Below are positions 16,254-25,469 of a stretch of DNA of 64,000 nt, one piece after another; position 1 is the first letter of the stretch, and every line of letters begins with the position of its first letter. The notes beneath the pieces are model-generated. The model ran no database searches. It was given only the letters and a program-made list of their open reading frames with translations, and was not told where the DNA came from. This DNA is from JBMOLL01 sp049325415 (GTDB taxonomy: Bacteria > Bacteroidota > Bacteroidia > Bacteroidales > GCA-2748055), in the NCBI GenBank assembly GCA_049325415.1, contig JBMOLL010000015.1, positions 54,096-118,095 of the forward strand. Reading direction: 5' to 3'. The position numbers were made by a program, and so were the translations under genes.

Positions 16254-17148
16254 CCGGTTCGTCAGGAAAAGCGCTGCATACCTGAAACTGGGCAAGGCTA
16301 CCATTTCCCTTCCTGTTGCACTGACAGCCCTGCTGGGGCATGTCCTGTACCGCTCAGGGCTCAATCCCGACAGTCTTCTGGTTGTTGCCGGGGTATTTCT
16401 GCTGTCGCTGGGATCAGCCTCCATAAACCAGATCCAGGAAAGAAAAACGGATGCCCTGATGCCCCGCACACGGAACCGACCCCTGCCAGCCGGAATTCTG
16501 AGCCTTCCTGAAGCCGTGGTTTTCGCAGTACTTTGCCTGTCAGCCGGAACCCTCCTCCTCATCCTGAGTGGTCCGCTGCTTGCCGCCCTGCTCGGCTTGT
16601 TCACCGCAGGCTGGTATAACCTGGTTTATACGCCCCTTAAACGGAAAAGTGCATTTGCCGTTCTCCCGGGCGCCCTGATAGGAGCTCTCCCTCCCCTGAT
16701 AGGCTGGAGCGCTGCCGGAGGAAATTTGTTCCATCCTACAATCCTCATGGTGAGCTTTTTCCTGTTTATGGGACAGATGCCACATTACTGGCTCCTGCTG
16801 ATACGCATCGGGGGAGAATTCAGCCAGGCAGGTCTTCCGGTTATTACCGACCGTTTTTCAGCCTCACAGATCAGAAATCTCAGTTTCGTATGGATCACGG
16901 CAGCCACCGTTACCGTCCTGGTTTTCCCTGTGACCGGTGTGCTGCTGCACCAGGGAGCTTCCCTGCTGCTGGTTTCCGCCTCGCTTCTTTTTATTGTAAG
17001 GATGTTTGTTTATACCTACCGCGATGAACTATTTCAGAAATGGAAAAACGCCTTTATTACCGTTAATCTTTTTTACCTCTTTATAATCCTCATTCTTCTG
17101 GCTGACAGGCTATGGCCTGACGGCGAGATCCTGATTTCACTCCATTAA
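16243..17148 (+). CDS. cyoE: Protoheme IX farnesyltransferase (heme O synthase)
   Basis: UbiA-family membrane enzyme that adds a farnesyl tail to heme b to make heme O, the precursor of heme A. It has 301 residues from the ATG at 16243, which overlaps the end of ctaC by 11 bases. The prenyl-diphosphate binding motif is INQIQERKTDALMPRTRNRP, and the second loop has YTPLKRKSAFAVLPGALIGA. About nine membrane helices. The heme A synthase gene (ctaA) that would complete the pathway is not in this window. Confidence 0.93.
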   Translation: MRNNRFVRKSAAYLKLGKATISLPVALTALLGHVLYRSGLNPDSLLVVAGVFLLSLGSASINQIQERKTDALMPRTRNRPLPAGILSLPEAVVFAVLCLSAGTLLLILSGPLLAALLGLFTAGWYNLVYTPLKRKSAFAVLPGALIGALPPLIGWSAAGGNLFHPTILMVSFFLFMGQMPHYWLLLIRIGGEFSQAGLPVITDRFSASQIRNLSFVWITAATVTVLVFPVTGVLLHQGASLLLVSASLLFIVRMFVYTYRDELFQKWKNAFITVNLFYLFIILILLADRLWPDGEILISLH

Positions 17149-17164
17149 CCTAAAACCCATAATC

Positions 17165-17617
17165 ATGAAAGCAGTTAAACTACTCATTCTTTTATTTATC
17201 CCCTTGCTCCTGGCCTGTACAAGGCAGGACGATATCTCCATGAACCCCAATACCGATGAGGTAAAGGATGGGATCTTCGTGCACATCAGCAAGGGACCTG
17301 CCGATGTACATGAGGTCATGATGGGACTGATGATCGCGAATAAATTCTCCGACACCCATGATGTCATCCTGTTCTTTGATATCGATGGGATCGGGATGGT
17401 GCTCGGCGATGCTCCCGATCTGACCCTGGAGCCCTTTGGCTCATCGGATAAGCTCTTTGAGAAGCTAACAGAGAAAGGGATTAAGATTATGGCGTGCCCG
17501 GCCTGTCTGACCACAGCCGGAAAAACGGCAGCCGACCTCAGGCCCGGCGTCATCGTTGCTGAGAAGGACCTGTTTTTCTCTTTCACAAAAGGACGTATCC
17601 TTACACTTGATTATTAA
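17165..17617 (+). CDS. DsrE-like lipoprotein in the caa3 operon
   Basis: A 150-residue predicted lipoprotein: MKAVKLLILLFIPLLLACTR gives a signal peptide with lipobox LLAC. The mature part has a DsrE/DsrF-like fold signature (FVHISKGPADVHEVMMGLM, VILFFDIDGIGMVL) and a CPAC pair in IKIMACPACLTTAG at a place where DsrE proteins have their reactive cysteine. DsrE proteins usually act in cytosolic sulfur transfer; an exported one in an oxidase operon suggests a redox or copper-handling role in assembling CuA. That role is inference. It sits 16 bases after cyoE. Confidence 0.75.
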   Translation: MKAVKLLILLFIPLLLACTRQDDISMNPNTDEVKDGIFVHISKGPADVHEVMMGLMIANKFSDTHDVILFFDIDGIGMVLGDAPDLTLEPFGSSDKLFEKLTEKGIKIMACPACLTTAGKTAADLRPGVIVAEKDLFFSFTKGRILTLDY

Positions 17618-17635
17618 TCATCTAAACACATTATT

Positions 17636-17986
17636 ATGAAAAAGTTTTTTGCATTTCTGGCCATTGTTCTCCTCGTCAGTGCCTGCGGAGGTGAACAGAA
17701 AAAAAACAATGCCGAAGATAATTCAGCAAATGTGAACATGGCAGCCATGACCAACGTAACCTTTCAGGTGGAAGGAATGACCTGTGAAGGCTGCCAGAAT
17801 GCCATAGGGAAAAGTGTTTCATCTCTGAACGGGATCGGAGAAGTGGTTTCCTCCTATCAGGAGGGATGGACCCGGGTAACCTTTGATTCCACCACCACCA
17901 CCGAAGATGCAATTATAGAAAAAATTGCAGCGGCCGGTTATACGGTTCTCGGAAAGAAAGACCTTGCCGAACCTTCAGCTGAGTAA
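17636..17986 (+). CDS. Heavy-metal-associated (HMA) domain lipoprotein
   Basis: Predicted periplasmic copper-binding lipoprotein, 116 residues. Lipobox VSACGG near residue 20, a short low-complexity linker (KKNNAEDNSANVN), then one HMA domain with the metal site GMTCEGCQNAI. It is the last gene of the SCO-caa3 operon, which supports a role in copper supply to the oxidase, together with SCO. Its final 12 bases overlap the end of the convergent UbiA-like gene. Confidence 0.85.
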   Translation: MKKFFAFLAIVLLVSACGGEQKKNNAEDNSANVNMAAMTNVTFQVEGMTCEGCQNAIGKSVSSLNGIGEVVSSYQEGWTRVTFDSTTTTEDAIIEKIAAAGYTVLGKKDLAEPSAE

Positions 17987-18808
17987 GGAAAGAAAGCTGA
18001 GGATCAGCAGGGTGTCGGCAAAGCAGCGGTATCGCTCCCCTCTCCCGAAATAAGCGGGGAAGTAGCCTGTCAGACGGGTCAGAAGGGTTATCAGGGCAAG
18101 GATCAGCGCCGGGTTCAATAAGGCGGGCTCGTTGTTTATCAGCAGAAATCCGGCAAGCAGGAACAGACCTAACAGGGTAAGAATATTCTGCCCGTTCCGG
18201 ATTCCTGTGCGGCCCATCCGCACTGCGAGTGATTGTATGCCCAGTTGCCGGTCGGTAGCAAGAGAATAGCCCGAGATGAGGAAGACATTATTGAGGATCG
18301 CTAACTGGAACTGAAGCAGAATAATCCAGGCGGAGGGCGAAACCTTCGGCCATGCAAGTGCAAGCGGGCCCGACCAGATCCCGGCTGTATACAGCAGTGC
18401 CACCACTATCTCACCGGGCAGCCATTCCAGTACCCTTTTGCGGAACAGGTGGATCCCTGTATAATAAAAAGCCAGGGGTAACATGAGCGGCAGTCCGGCA
18501 AGGAAGATTTCCTTTTTAAGTCCTGTAGCCGATACAAGCGCTGTTGCCACGGCAAGAACGATCAGCAGAACAAAAAGCTTCCGTTTCCTGAAGTAATACC
18601 TGTGCGAAAGTCTTTCGCTGTGAGGACCGTACCGCAGTCCGTCGAAGAGGTGATCGGCCAGATAAAGGATGAACACCAACAGCCCGAGTACCAGAAAATA
18701 GTGGATCCCCGGCCTGACCTTCAGGACCCTGGTTGCCAGAGTACCGGAGGCAAGTGCACCGAGGACGATCTCGGGACTGAAGTAAAGGATATTCCTGATC
18801 CTTTTCAT
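17975..18808 (-). CDS. UbiA-superfamily-like membrane protein, function unknown
   Basis: A 277-residue polytopic protein with about eight membrane helices. Its layout resembles UbiA prenyltransferases: an acidic pair in the first loop (FILYLADHLFDGLRYG) in place of NDxxDxxxD, and a second loop with SGYSLATDRQLGIQSLAVRMG, reminiscent of DxxGD plus the SLA tail of UbiA proteins. Neither motif is canonical, so prenyltransferase activity is uncertain. It lies 45 bases after actF on the same strand and may be the last gene of the alternative complex III operon; its 3' end overlaps the HMA gene on the other strand. Confidence 0.6.
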   Translation of the reverse strand: MKRIRNILYFSPEIVLGALASGTLATRVLKVRPGIHYFLVLGLLVFILYLADHLFDGLRYGPHSERLSHRYYFRKRKLFVLLIVLAVATALVSATGLKKEIFLAGLPLMLPLAFYYTGIHLFRKRVLEWLPGEIVVALLYTAGIWSGPLALAWPKVSPSAWIILLQFQLAILNNVFLISGYSLATDRQLGIQSLAVRMGRTGIRNGQNILTLLGLFLLAGFLLINNEPALLNPALILALITLLTRLTGYFPAYFGRGERYRCFADTLLILSFLSLLS

Positions 18809-18853
18809 AAAAGAAAAAATCCGGGTAACAGCGGCCCCTTTAAAACTGTCCTG

Positions 18854-20017
18854 TCAGAAATGATGATGCAGGCTCTCTTCCAGGTAGGGATGATTTTTCG
18901 GATACAGGTTGGCTTTTGACAGCGCATAAACAGTCACCAGGAGGAACAGCCCGGCATAACCGATAAACGAGCCCAGCTCGATGAATCCGAATACCGGTTT
19001 TCCGAGAGTGCCTACGAAGATCTGCTGATAGAGATCGATATACATGCCGAGAATAAGCAGCGGGATGATCAGTTTAAGTACGGTTTTGCTCCGGCTGGTA
19101 GCCCTGGGCATCAGAATGGTAAAGGGCAGAAACCAGTTAATCAGGATATTGGCGTAAAAGATCCAGCTCCATTCTCCGTCTTTGAAACGGGGAATGAAAT
19201 AAGCGGTTTCCTCCGGGATATTTCCGTACCAGATAATCATAAACTCGGCAAACCAGAAATATCCCCAGATAATACAGAGCATAAAAATGTAGCGGGTGAA
19301 ATCGTGAAGGTGACTTCCGTTCAGAAAGCTGAAATGACCGCGCTGATTCAGGATCAGGACGAAGAAGGAAAGTACAACCACCCCGTGGTAAAAGGCCGAT
19401 ACAAAGTTTTTCAGGGCAAAGATCGTACTGTACCAGTGTACATCAATTGACATGATCCAGTCGATCACCCCCATGGAAAAGGTAAAGGCAATAATGAAAA
19501 TAAATATCCTTGAATAGTATTCGCTTCTGTGAAATGCATCCATTCCTCCTTCCCTGTCTTCCCTGAGTGAATACTTCCTGAGCAGCCGGCTGAGCAGGAT
19601 CCAGAGCCCGAAGAACACCACGATCCGGATCACCCAGAACGGAATGTTCAGGTAGGGCGCTTTATGTGCAATCAGTGCGTCGTGTTCGGCAGCTCCCGGT
19701 TCTGCCCAGTGATACAGGGAACCTGCCCCAAGGACCAGTACCAGAAAAAAAACTGCAGCCACAGGGAGATAGGCTCCCATGGCCTCGGGAATCCTTTTGA
19801 AACCAGCCGACCAGCCCGATTGCGAGATATACTGAAGGGAAAGGAAAAACATGGCCCCTATTGATAGCGACAGAAAATAAAAATTATTCAGCAGATAATT
19901 GGCCCAGGTCCGGTCGGGGTCCTTGATGAATCCGCTCACAAAAGCTATAATCCCGGTAATGATCATTGCCGTAGTCAGGACCACCAGCGGGCGTGTCAGT
20001 TTTATCCTTTCTTCCAT
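18854..20017 (-). CDS. actF: Alternative complex III subunit ActF
   Basis: Integral membrane subunit of the quinol:electron-acceptor oxidoreductase (alternative complex III), 387 residues with about ten helices. It is related to the NrfD/PsrC-like ActC. Segments such as GVIDWIMSIDVHWYSTIFAL and YFWFAEFMIIWYGNIPEET are typical of ActF. It is the sixth gene in the actABCDEF order, 8 bases after actE. It likely helps form the proton path; no cofactor is expected. Confidence 0.92.
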   Translation of the reverse strand: MEERIKLTRPLVVLTTAMIITGIIAFVSGFIKDPDRTWANYLLNNFYFLSLSIGAMFFLSLQYISQSGWSAGFKRIPEAMGAYLPVAAVFFLVLVLGAGSLYHWAEPGAAEHDALIAHKAPYLNIPFWVIRIVVFFGLWILLSRLLRKYSLREDREGGMDAFHRSEYYSRIFIFIIAFTFSMGVIDWIMSIDVHWYSTIFALKNFVSAFYHGVVVLSFFVLILNQRGHFSFLNGSHLHDFTRYIFMLCIIWGYFWFAEFMIIWYGNIPEETAYFIPRFKDGEWSWIFYANILINWFLPFTILMPRATSRSKTVLKLIIPLLILGMYIDLYQQIFVGTLGKPVFGFIELGSFIGYAGLFLLVTVYALSKANLYPKNHPYLEESLHHHF

Positions 20018-20025
20018 AGCTGTGC

Positions 20026-20604
20026 TTATTTCTGAAGATTCTTATGCTGTAATTCATTGCGGATAAAGAGGATGATCCTCCACCGGTCGTCAGGCCGGAT
20101 CATGGCGCCATGAGCACCCATCACTCCGTAACCAACTGAAATAGAATGGTATATTGCTCCATCCGGAAGAACTCTCACCTTATCGTTCACCAGGTTTGCA
20201 GGGGGATAGGGATAGCGCTTGCTGGTAAAGAGATAGCCCTGTCCGTCGCCCTGTTCACCGTGGCACTGAATGCAATAGATCCCATACATCCGCCGTCCTT
20301 CCTCCGTTTCTTCAGGGGTGTCCTGCAGCGGACTGAATTCCTGCATTCCGGCCAGGAGGCGATCCTCGTCGGTTTTCTCATACGGGAAGGGTACCATTTC
20401 GCGCGGTATGGTACCGGCAACAGGCGTCCTCATGGTGAGACCATCCGCGAAATTCGGATTGGGCGTATTGGTCTCATAGGCATTGGAATAATACATATCC
20501 GGGAAATAGTCCCAGCCGGTATCCGTCCTGCCCCGGTCGCAGGACGACAGGAATAATACTGCGGTCAAACCGCCGGCCAGGAGAAAGCTCTTCAGTTGTT
20601 TCAT
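20026..20604 (-). CDS. actE: Alternative complex III monoheme cytochrome c, ActE
   Basis: A 192-residue lipoprotein (signal peptide with lipobox LSSC at residue 22) with one c-type heme site, C111-I-Q-C-H115. A Met-containing segment near the C terminus (GVMGAHGAMIRPDDRW) supplies the probable axial ligand. It carries electrons from ActA toward an external acceptor, here probably the heme c of the caa3 subunit II. Position between actD and actF fits the conserved operon. Confidence 0.93.
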   Translation of the reverse strand: MKQLKSFLLAGGLTAVLFLSSCDRGRTDTGWDYFPDMYYSNAYETNTPNPNFADGLTMRTPVAGTIPREMVPFPYEKTDEDRLLAGMQEFSPLQDTPEETEEGRRMYGIYCIQCHGEQGDGQGYLFTSKRYPYPPANLVNDKVRVLPDGAIYHSISVGYGVMGAHGAMIRPDDRWRIILFIRNELQHKNLQK

Positions 20605-20607
20605 AAC

Positions 20608-21111
20608 TTACTTTTCGGTTATTTCAACGGCGCCCAGTTCCCTGAGCAGGCTGATGGTTTTTTGTTCATCAATCTTTTCCCGGTCGAACAGTATCACAAA
20701 CCGGTCGTCGGTCGCCCTGTCGTGGTAAACAGGCTTTTCATTGTTCGGCCAGAGTTTTGCTCTCACCGAAAAGGTGAACAGGCTTAGTATGGTCACGCTG
20801 AAAATAGTCAGAATGATCGTGATCACCAGGAATGACGGGAAGGCATTGCTGGGTTTTCCCCCGTAGTTAAGTGGCCAGTCGATCACAGCTGTATAAACGA
20901 GGAAGGCCAGGACCGAGAGCGCAGCAAAAAAGCCATAGAACCAGGCAGCATGGGTCATTCTCGATTTTCTCCCGTGATGCTCAAGCACCTCATGAAGCGG
21001 AAAGGGAGTGAAGACATCCTCAATTTCGATCCCTTCCTCCTTCATTTTCCGGAAGGCGGCAACCAGCGGCTCCTCGCCGTCGAATACCCCGATCAGATGT
21101 TTGTTTTCCAT
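20608..21111 (-). CDS. actD: Alternative complex III subunit ActD (DUF3341)
   Basis: A 167-residue subunit with two membrane helices (about residues 57-78 and 90-118) and soluble ends. The start ENKHLIGVFDGEEPLVAAF and the motif VFTPFPLHEVLEHHG are diagnostic for the DUF3341 family; the C-terminal ferredoxin-like half has FVILFDREKIDEQKT. It has no cofactor and a structural role in the complex. It starts 4 bases after actC. Confidence 0.93.
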   Translation of the reverse strand: MENKHLIGVFDGEEPLVAAFRKMKEEGIEIEDVFTPFPLHEVLEHHGRKSRMTHAAWFYGFFAALSVLAFLVYTAVIDWPLNYGGKPSNAFPSFLVITIILTIFSVTILSLFTFSVRAKLWPNNEKPVYHDRATDDRFVILFDREKIDEQKTISLLRELGAVEITEK

Positions 21112-21115
21112 ATCC

Positions 21116-22477
21116 TCAAGCTTTCTTTTTCGGTTGTAACTTATTGACAGCCTTAACCTCGCTGATGGCGATCATCGGGAGGTAGCGCATAAACAGAAGG
21201 ACGCCGAAGGCAAAGATCCCCAGGGTTCCGATAAAAACACTGATCTCCACAAAGGTGGGCGTATAACTGGCCCAGGCCGAGGGAAGAAAATCTTTGCTGA
21301 GGGAGGTAACGACAATATTGAAACGTTCGAACCACATGCCGAGGTTTATCAGGATGGAGACGACAAAAAGCACCACGACATTATTCCGCATTTTCTTGAA
21401 CCAGAAGATCTGCGGGATCACCGCGTTGCAAACAAACATGGCCCAGAACTGCACGGTAAAATCACCCGTTATCCGGTTATGAAAGAAAGTGAACATTTCA
21501 AACTCATTGCCCGAGTACCAGGCCATGAATATTTCGGTCAGATAGGCCGTTCCCATGATCAGCGATATGAATATCAGCACTTTGGAAATCGCTTCAAGGT
21601 GGCTGTCGGTAACAAAATCGTGAAACTTGTAAATTTTCCGGATTATGATCATAAGGGTCATTACCATGGCAAACCCGGAAAAGATGGCTCCCACTACAAA
21701 GTAAGGTGGAAAGATGGTCGTGTGCCAGCCGGGCTCAACACCAACCGCAAAGTCGGTCGACACGATTGAATGCACCGAAACTACAAGCACTGCTGCGATG
21801 CCTCCCAGTACAAAACTCAGACCTTCGTACCTCTTCCACTCCCCGACGGATCCTCTCCATCCCATGGCCAGGAAGCCATAGACAGCTTTCCTGATCTTAT
21901 CCTTCGAATGATCCCGAATGGTCGCAAAATCGGGGATCATGCCGAGGAACCAGAAGGAGGCTGAAATCAGCAGATAGGTGGATATGGCAATGAAGTCCCA
22001 GAACAGCGGTGAATTGTAATTTACCCACAGGGGACCTCTTGAATTGGGATAGGGGAAGATGAAAAATGCATCCCATACACGGCCCATATGTAGAGCGGGG
22101 AAGATGGCGGCACAGCCCACGGCTACCACGGTCATGGCTTCTGCAGCCCTGTTGATGGACGATCGCCATTCCTGTCGAAGGATGAGCAGGAAGATGGAGA
22201 AAGCTGTTCCTGCGTGGCCGATCCCGATCCACCATACAAAATTGATGATGGCCCAGCCCCATCCGACGGTATTGTTCACGCCCCAGGTACCGATCCCGTT
22301 GGCAACAGTGGTATAGATCGCCCAGAAACCCAGGAGCATCATGATGGAACTGATCCCCATGCCGGCCAGCCACCAGATTCCCGGTTTTTTATACAGCGGA
22401 GAGGTGATCTCATCCGTGATCTGGGAAAGACTCTTATTTCCCAGGATCAGCGGCCCCCTTATCTCAGTATTGTACAT
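21116..22477 (-). CDS. actC: Alternative complex III quinol-binding subunit ActC (NrfD/PsrC-like)
   Basis: A 453-residue membrane subunit with about ten helices, homologous to NrfD and PsrC. It holds the quinol oxidation site on the periplasmic side next to the iron-sulfur subunit ActB. Landmarks are WGVNNTVGWGWAIINFVWWI with the following GIGHAGTAFS, and PALHMGRVWDAFFIFPYPNS. It lies 18 bases after actB. The conserved His and Asp in these two blocks are the expected quinol-site residues. Confidence 0.95.
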   Translation of the reverse strand: MYNTEIRGPLILGNKSLSQITDEITSPLYKKPGIWWLAGMGISSIMMLLGFWAIYTTVANGIGTWGVNNTVGWGWAIINFVWWIGIGHAGTAFSIFLLILRQEWRSSINRAAEAMTVVAVGCAAIFPALHMGRVWDAFFIFPYPNSRGPLWVNYNSPLFWDFIAISTYLLISASFWFLGMIPDFATIRDHSKDKIRKAVYGFLAMGWRGSVGEWKRYEGLSFVLGGIAAVLVVSVHSIVSTDFAVGVEPGWHTTIFPPYFVVGAIFSGFAMVMTLMIIIRKIYKFHDFVTDSHLEAISKVLIFISLIMGTAYLTEIFMAWYSGNEFEMFTFFHNRITGDFTVQFWAMFVCNAVIPQIFWFKKMRNNVVVLFVVSILINLGMWFERFNIVVTSLSKDFLPSAWASYTPTFVEISVFIGTLGIFAFGVLLFMRYLPMIAISEVKAVNKLQPKKKA

Positions 22478-22495
22478 ATTTCCAGTGTTTTATGT

Positions 22496-25450
22496 TTATG
22501 CATGATTATCAGTCATTTCCTCTTCTTCATTGTTGATCACCCTCGTAAGATAACTTACTGACGGCAGGGTATGAAGGTGCTGAAGGAGATGGTAACTCCT
22601 GTCTTCCTTGATCAGTGTACTCACCCTTGATCCCGGGTTATTCATATCGCCGAAGACCAGTGCTCCCGTCGGACACGACTGAACGCAGGCAGGCTGGATG
22701 TCGCCGTCGTTCAGAACGCGGCCTTCCAGCTTGGCTTCCAGTTTCTTCTCCTGTATCCGCTGAACACAGAAAGAGCATTTTTCCACGACACCCCTTTCCC
22801 TGACCGTTACATCGGGATTCAGCACCAGCCGGCTCAGATCGCTGTTCAGGTGATAATTGAACCTGTCGTTTTTCACGTACCGGAACCAGTTGAATCGGCG
22901 AACCCGGTACGGACAGTTATTGATGCAGTATTTGGTGCCGATACAGCGGATATACGCCACCTGGTTCAGGCCTTCATTGGAGTGCATGGTGGCCGAGACC
23001 GGACACACATTCTCACAGGGCGCATTGTCGCAATGCTGACACATCACGGGCTGATGAAGGACTTTCGGATTTTCGGGCTCACCCTCATAATACCGGTCGA
23101 TCCTGAGCCAGTGCATGATCCTTCGGTTTCGTACCTCATCACGCCCTACCGTGGCGATATTATTCTCGGCAATACAGCTGACAATACAGTTGTTACAGCT
23201 CACACATTTATTCAGATCCACTACCAGGCCCCAGTGAAATCCGTCAAATTTCACCTCCGGATACAGTGTTTCGCTGTGGAACTCTGCGTCACGGAACTCC
23301 TGATTACCGGCATGGCTGTCTTTCAGATAGGCTTCAAGGCTCGTGTTCTGTACAATGGGCCTTCCCTCCATGCTGTGATGCGTCTGGGTCATTGCCAGCT
23401 GGTAGTTTTTTCCTGTTTTTCCGACGCTTACACCGAGCCTGTAATAGCCCCTGTAACCGTCGGCCAGGGAAACAAACCGGAAGCCGTTCACTCCCACGCC
23501 ATCGGCAACCTTACCGGCCGACTGACGGCCATAGCCCAGTGCCAGGGAGACTGTTCCCGGCGCCTGTCCGGGTTGGATCAGAGCGGGAAGTTCCACCCCG
23601 TCCACTTCGAGCACGTCGCCCTGTACAAAGCCTTCCTTTGCGGCATCGGCAGCCGATACTGCCAGGTAGTTATCCCAGCAAACGAGAGATACCGGATCGG
23701 GAAGTTCCATCAGCCAGGGATTGTTGGCATGCCGGCCGTCGTTCACTGCCACAGGGGCATACAGTGTGAGGGCAAAGCCCTGATAATCCTTAAATACGGG
23801 ATCACCAAATTCCGGAAGGTTAAATGCAGCTTTTCCGCTTTCCACCTGCTTTTCAAAGGCCCCGTCGCGAAGAGTGACGGTCCACCATTTCCGGAAACTT
23901 CCTCCGGCCAACCCGGGATAAATATTTTTTTCCCAGTATTCTGTGAGATAGCTTTGATAGCCGGTGTCCTTACCCATCCATTTCAGAAGACTGTCCTGGA
24001 AGGAGCGCGTATTGTAAAGGGGATTGATACAGGGTTGCTGAAGTGAATAGGATGCCGTTACCGGTTCGGCATCACCCCAGGCTTCCAGGTAATGGTGGTC
24101 GGGAGCGATCCAGTCACAGCTGGCCGCTGTTTCATTCCATGCACTTCCGATATAGACCGACAGTCCGGCTCCGGCAATGGCTTTTGCCAGTGAGGATCCT
24201 TCGGGATGGGAATAAACCGGGTTTACATTGAAGAAGATTACGCGGGATATTTTTCCGGCTGCGAGATCCGTAAAAAACGTTTCAGCTTCGCTGCCCCCGC
24301 CCTGTTTCAGCAGGATATCGCGGTCGATGTCGATAGTCGACCCGTAATTATCAAGGAGATAGTTCAGTGCCACAACCATTTCCTGGATCACAGGGTTGTT
24401 TAATCCTGATATCACCAGGGAACTGCCCCTGTTTTTCAGTAGCTCATCGGCCAGGGCTTTCCCGGTTTCCGTTTTTTCATACTCCATCCCCGTGTTGTGT
24501 CCTGAAGCTTCGGCCACTCTTCCAAAAAGTTCCCTCAGCAGGGCTTCCTGTTGCACAGGGCCTGCAGGAATTCTCTGATCGGCATGGGAACCGGTCACCG
24601 ACAGGCCCGATTCCACCTGTATATGCCGGGATAGCTCTTTCCTTCCCCCTGTCAGATCGCGCCCTGTGGCATAGGCCCCGGCAAAACTTACCGGCATAAG
24701 CCAGGTGGCAAGAAAATCGGCTTCAAAAGACAGCAGGAGCCTGGCTTTATCAAAGTGATAGCCGGGAATGACGGAGCGACCCATGATCTTTTTATGTGCC
24801 TGCCTGATCGCGGAGACATCCGTTTCGTCATAGACCACATGTTCCAGGCCGGGATGGCTCTGCAGGAACTCCCTGATCAGTGCTTTTGTCGAAGGACTGA
24901 TGATGGTGGAAGTCATGAGAACGGTCCTCCCGCCGGAATTATCTGATAGCGCTTTTCTAACGGTCTCATCAAGCTGGTCCCATCCGGCAATGTTCCCCCT
25001 TAAGGAAGGCTCTCTGTATCTTGCCTCATCGTAGAGCCCCAGAACCGAAGCCTGTACCCTGGCAGAAGTTCCGTTTCCTGAAACCGGGGCAAGCTTGTTG
25101 GCCTCAATCTTTACCGGGCGTCCGTCCCTCACCTTGACGAGCACCGGACAATATTCCGTTCCGTCGAAAAAAGAGGAAGCATAATAGCTCGCCTTGCCCG
25201 GAACAACTTCTTCGGGCTTGATCAGGTAGGGAATGGCCTTATGAACCGGCTTTTCACAGCTCTTTACCAGAGCGGCTGAGGCAAAGGTAAAGCCAAGCAG
25301 CTTCAGAAAGTCACGGCGGTTGGCATTACCGTTGGTGTGCGGACCGCTGAGCAGTTCAAGCACCTCCTCACGATGGCCGTTCTCTTCTTTTGCGCTGTCG
25401 ACCGGTTCATCGGTCCCCTTATACTCTTCAAGGCTTCTCCACTGTTTCAT
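22496..25450 (-). CDS. actB: Alternative complex III iron-sulfur/molybdopterin-like subunit ActB
   Basis: A 984-residue fusion of a molybdopterin-oxidoreductase-like domain that lacks the cofactor (about 50-680) with a four-cluster ferredoxin domain (about 730-960). The N terminus has a Tat-like signal (NRRDFLKLLGFTFASAALV) ending in a lipobox-like VKSC, as in the so-called Tat-variant-translocated proteins. Cluster motifs seen: CVSCNNCIVSC, CQHCDNAPCENVCP, CIGTKYCINNCPYRVRRF, CSFCVQRI and CVQSCPTGAL. Electrons from quinol pass through these clusters to the hemes of ActA. Confidence 0.95.
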   Translation of the reverse strand: MKQWRSLEEYKGTDEPVDSAKEENGHREEVLELLSGPHTNGNANRRDFLKLLGFTFASAALVKSCEKPVHKAIPYLIKPEEVVPGKASYYASSFFDGTEYCPVLVKVRDGRPVKIEANKLAPVSGNGTSARVQASVLGLYDEARYREPSLRGNIAGWDQLDETVRKALSDNSGGRTVLMTSTIISPSTKALIREFLQSHPGLEHVVYDETDVSAIRQAHKKIMGRSVIPGYHFDKARLLLSFEADFLATWLMPVSFAGAYATGRDLTGGRKELSRHIQVESGLSVTGSHADQRIPAGPVQQEALLRELFGRVAEASGHNTGMEYEKTETGKALADELLKNRGSSLVISGLNNPVIQEMVVALNYLLDNYGSTIDIDRDILLKQGGGSEAETFFTDLAAGKISRVIFFNVNPVYSHPEGSSLAKAIAGAGLSVYIGSAWNETAASCDWIAPDHHYLEAWGDAEPVTASYSLQQPCINPLYNTRSFQDSLLKWMGKDTGYQSYLTEYWEKNIYPGLAGGSFRKWWTVTLRDGAFEKQVESGKAAFNLPEFGDPVFKDYQGFALTLYAPVAVNDGRHANNPWLMELPDPVSLVCWDNYLAVSAADAAKEGFVQGDVLEVDGVELPALIQPGQAPGTVSLALGYGRQSAGKVADGVGVNGFRFVSLADGYRGYYRLGVSVGKTGKNYQLAMTQTHHSMEGRPIVQNTSLEAYLKDSHAGNQEFRDAEFHSETLYPEVKFDGFHWGLVVDLNKCVSCNNCIVSCIAENNIATVGRDEVRNRRIMHWLRIDRYYEGEPENPKVLHQPVMCQHCDNAPCENVCPVSATMHSNEGLNQVAYIRCIGTKYCINNCPYRVRRFNWFRYVKNDRFNYHLNSDLSRLVLNPDVTVRERGVVEKCSFCVQRIQEKKLEAKLEGRVLNDGDIQPACVQSCPTGALVFGDMNNPGSRVSTLIKEDRSYHLLQHLHTLPSVSYLTRVINNEEEEMTDNHA

Positions 25451-25469
25451 ATTAAACGTGGTTATATTA

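Noticed and set aside
15309..16604. 431-codon minus-strand frame across ctaC and cyoE
   Set aside because: Shadow of two well-supported genes; no signal, domain or start context.
22850..24046. 398-codon plus-strand frame opposite actB
   Set aside because: Antisense to an unmistakable iron-sulfur/molybdopterin-like gene; no family features.
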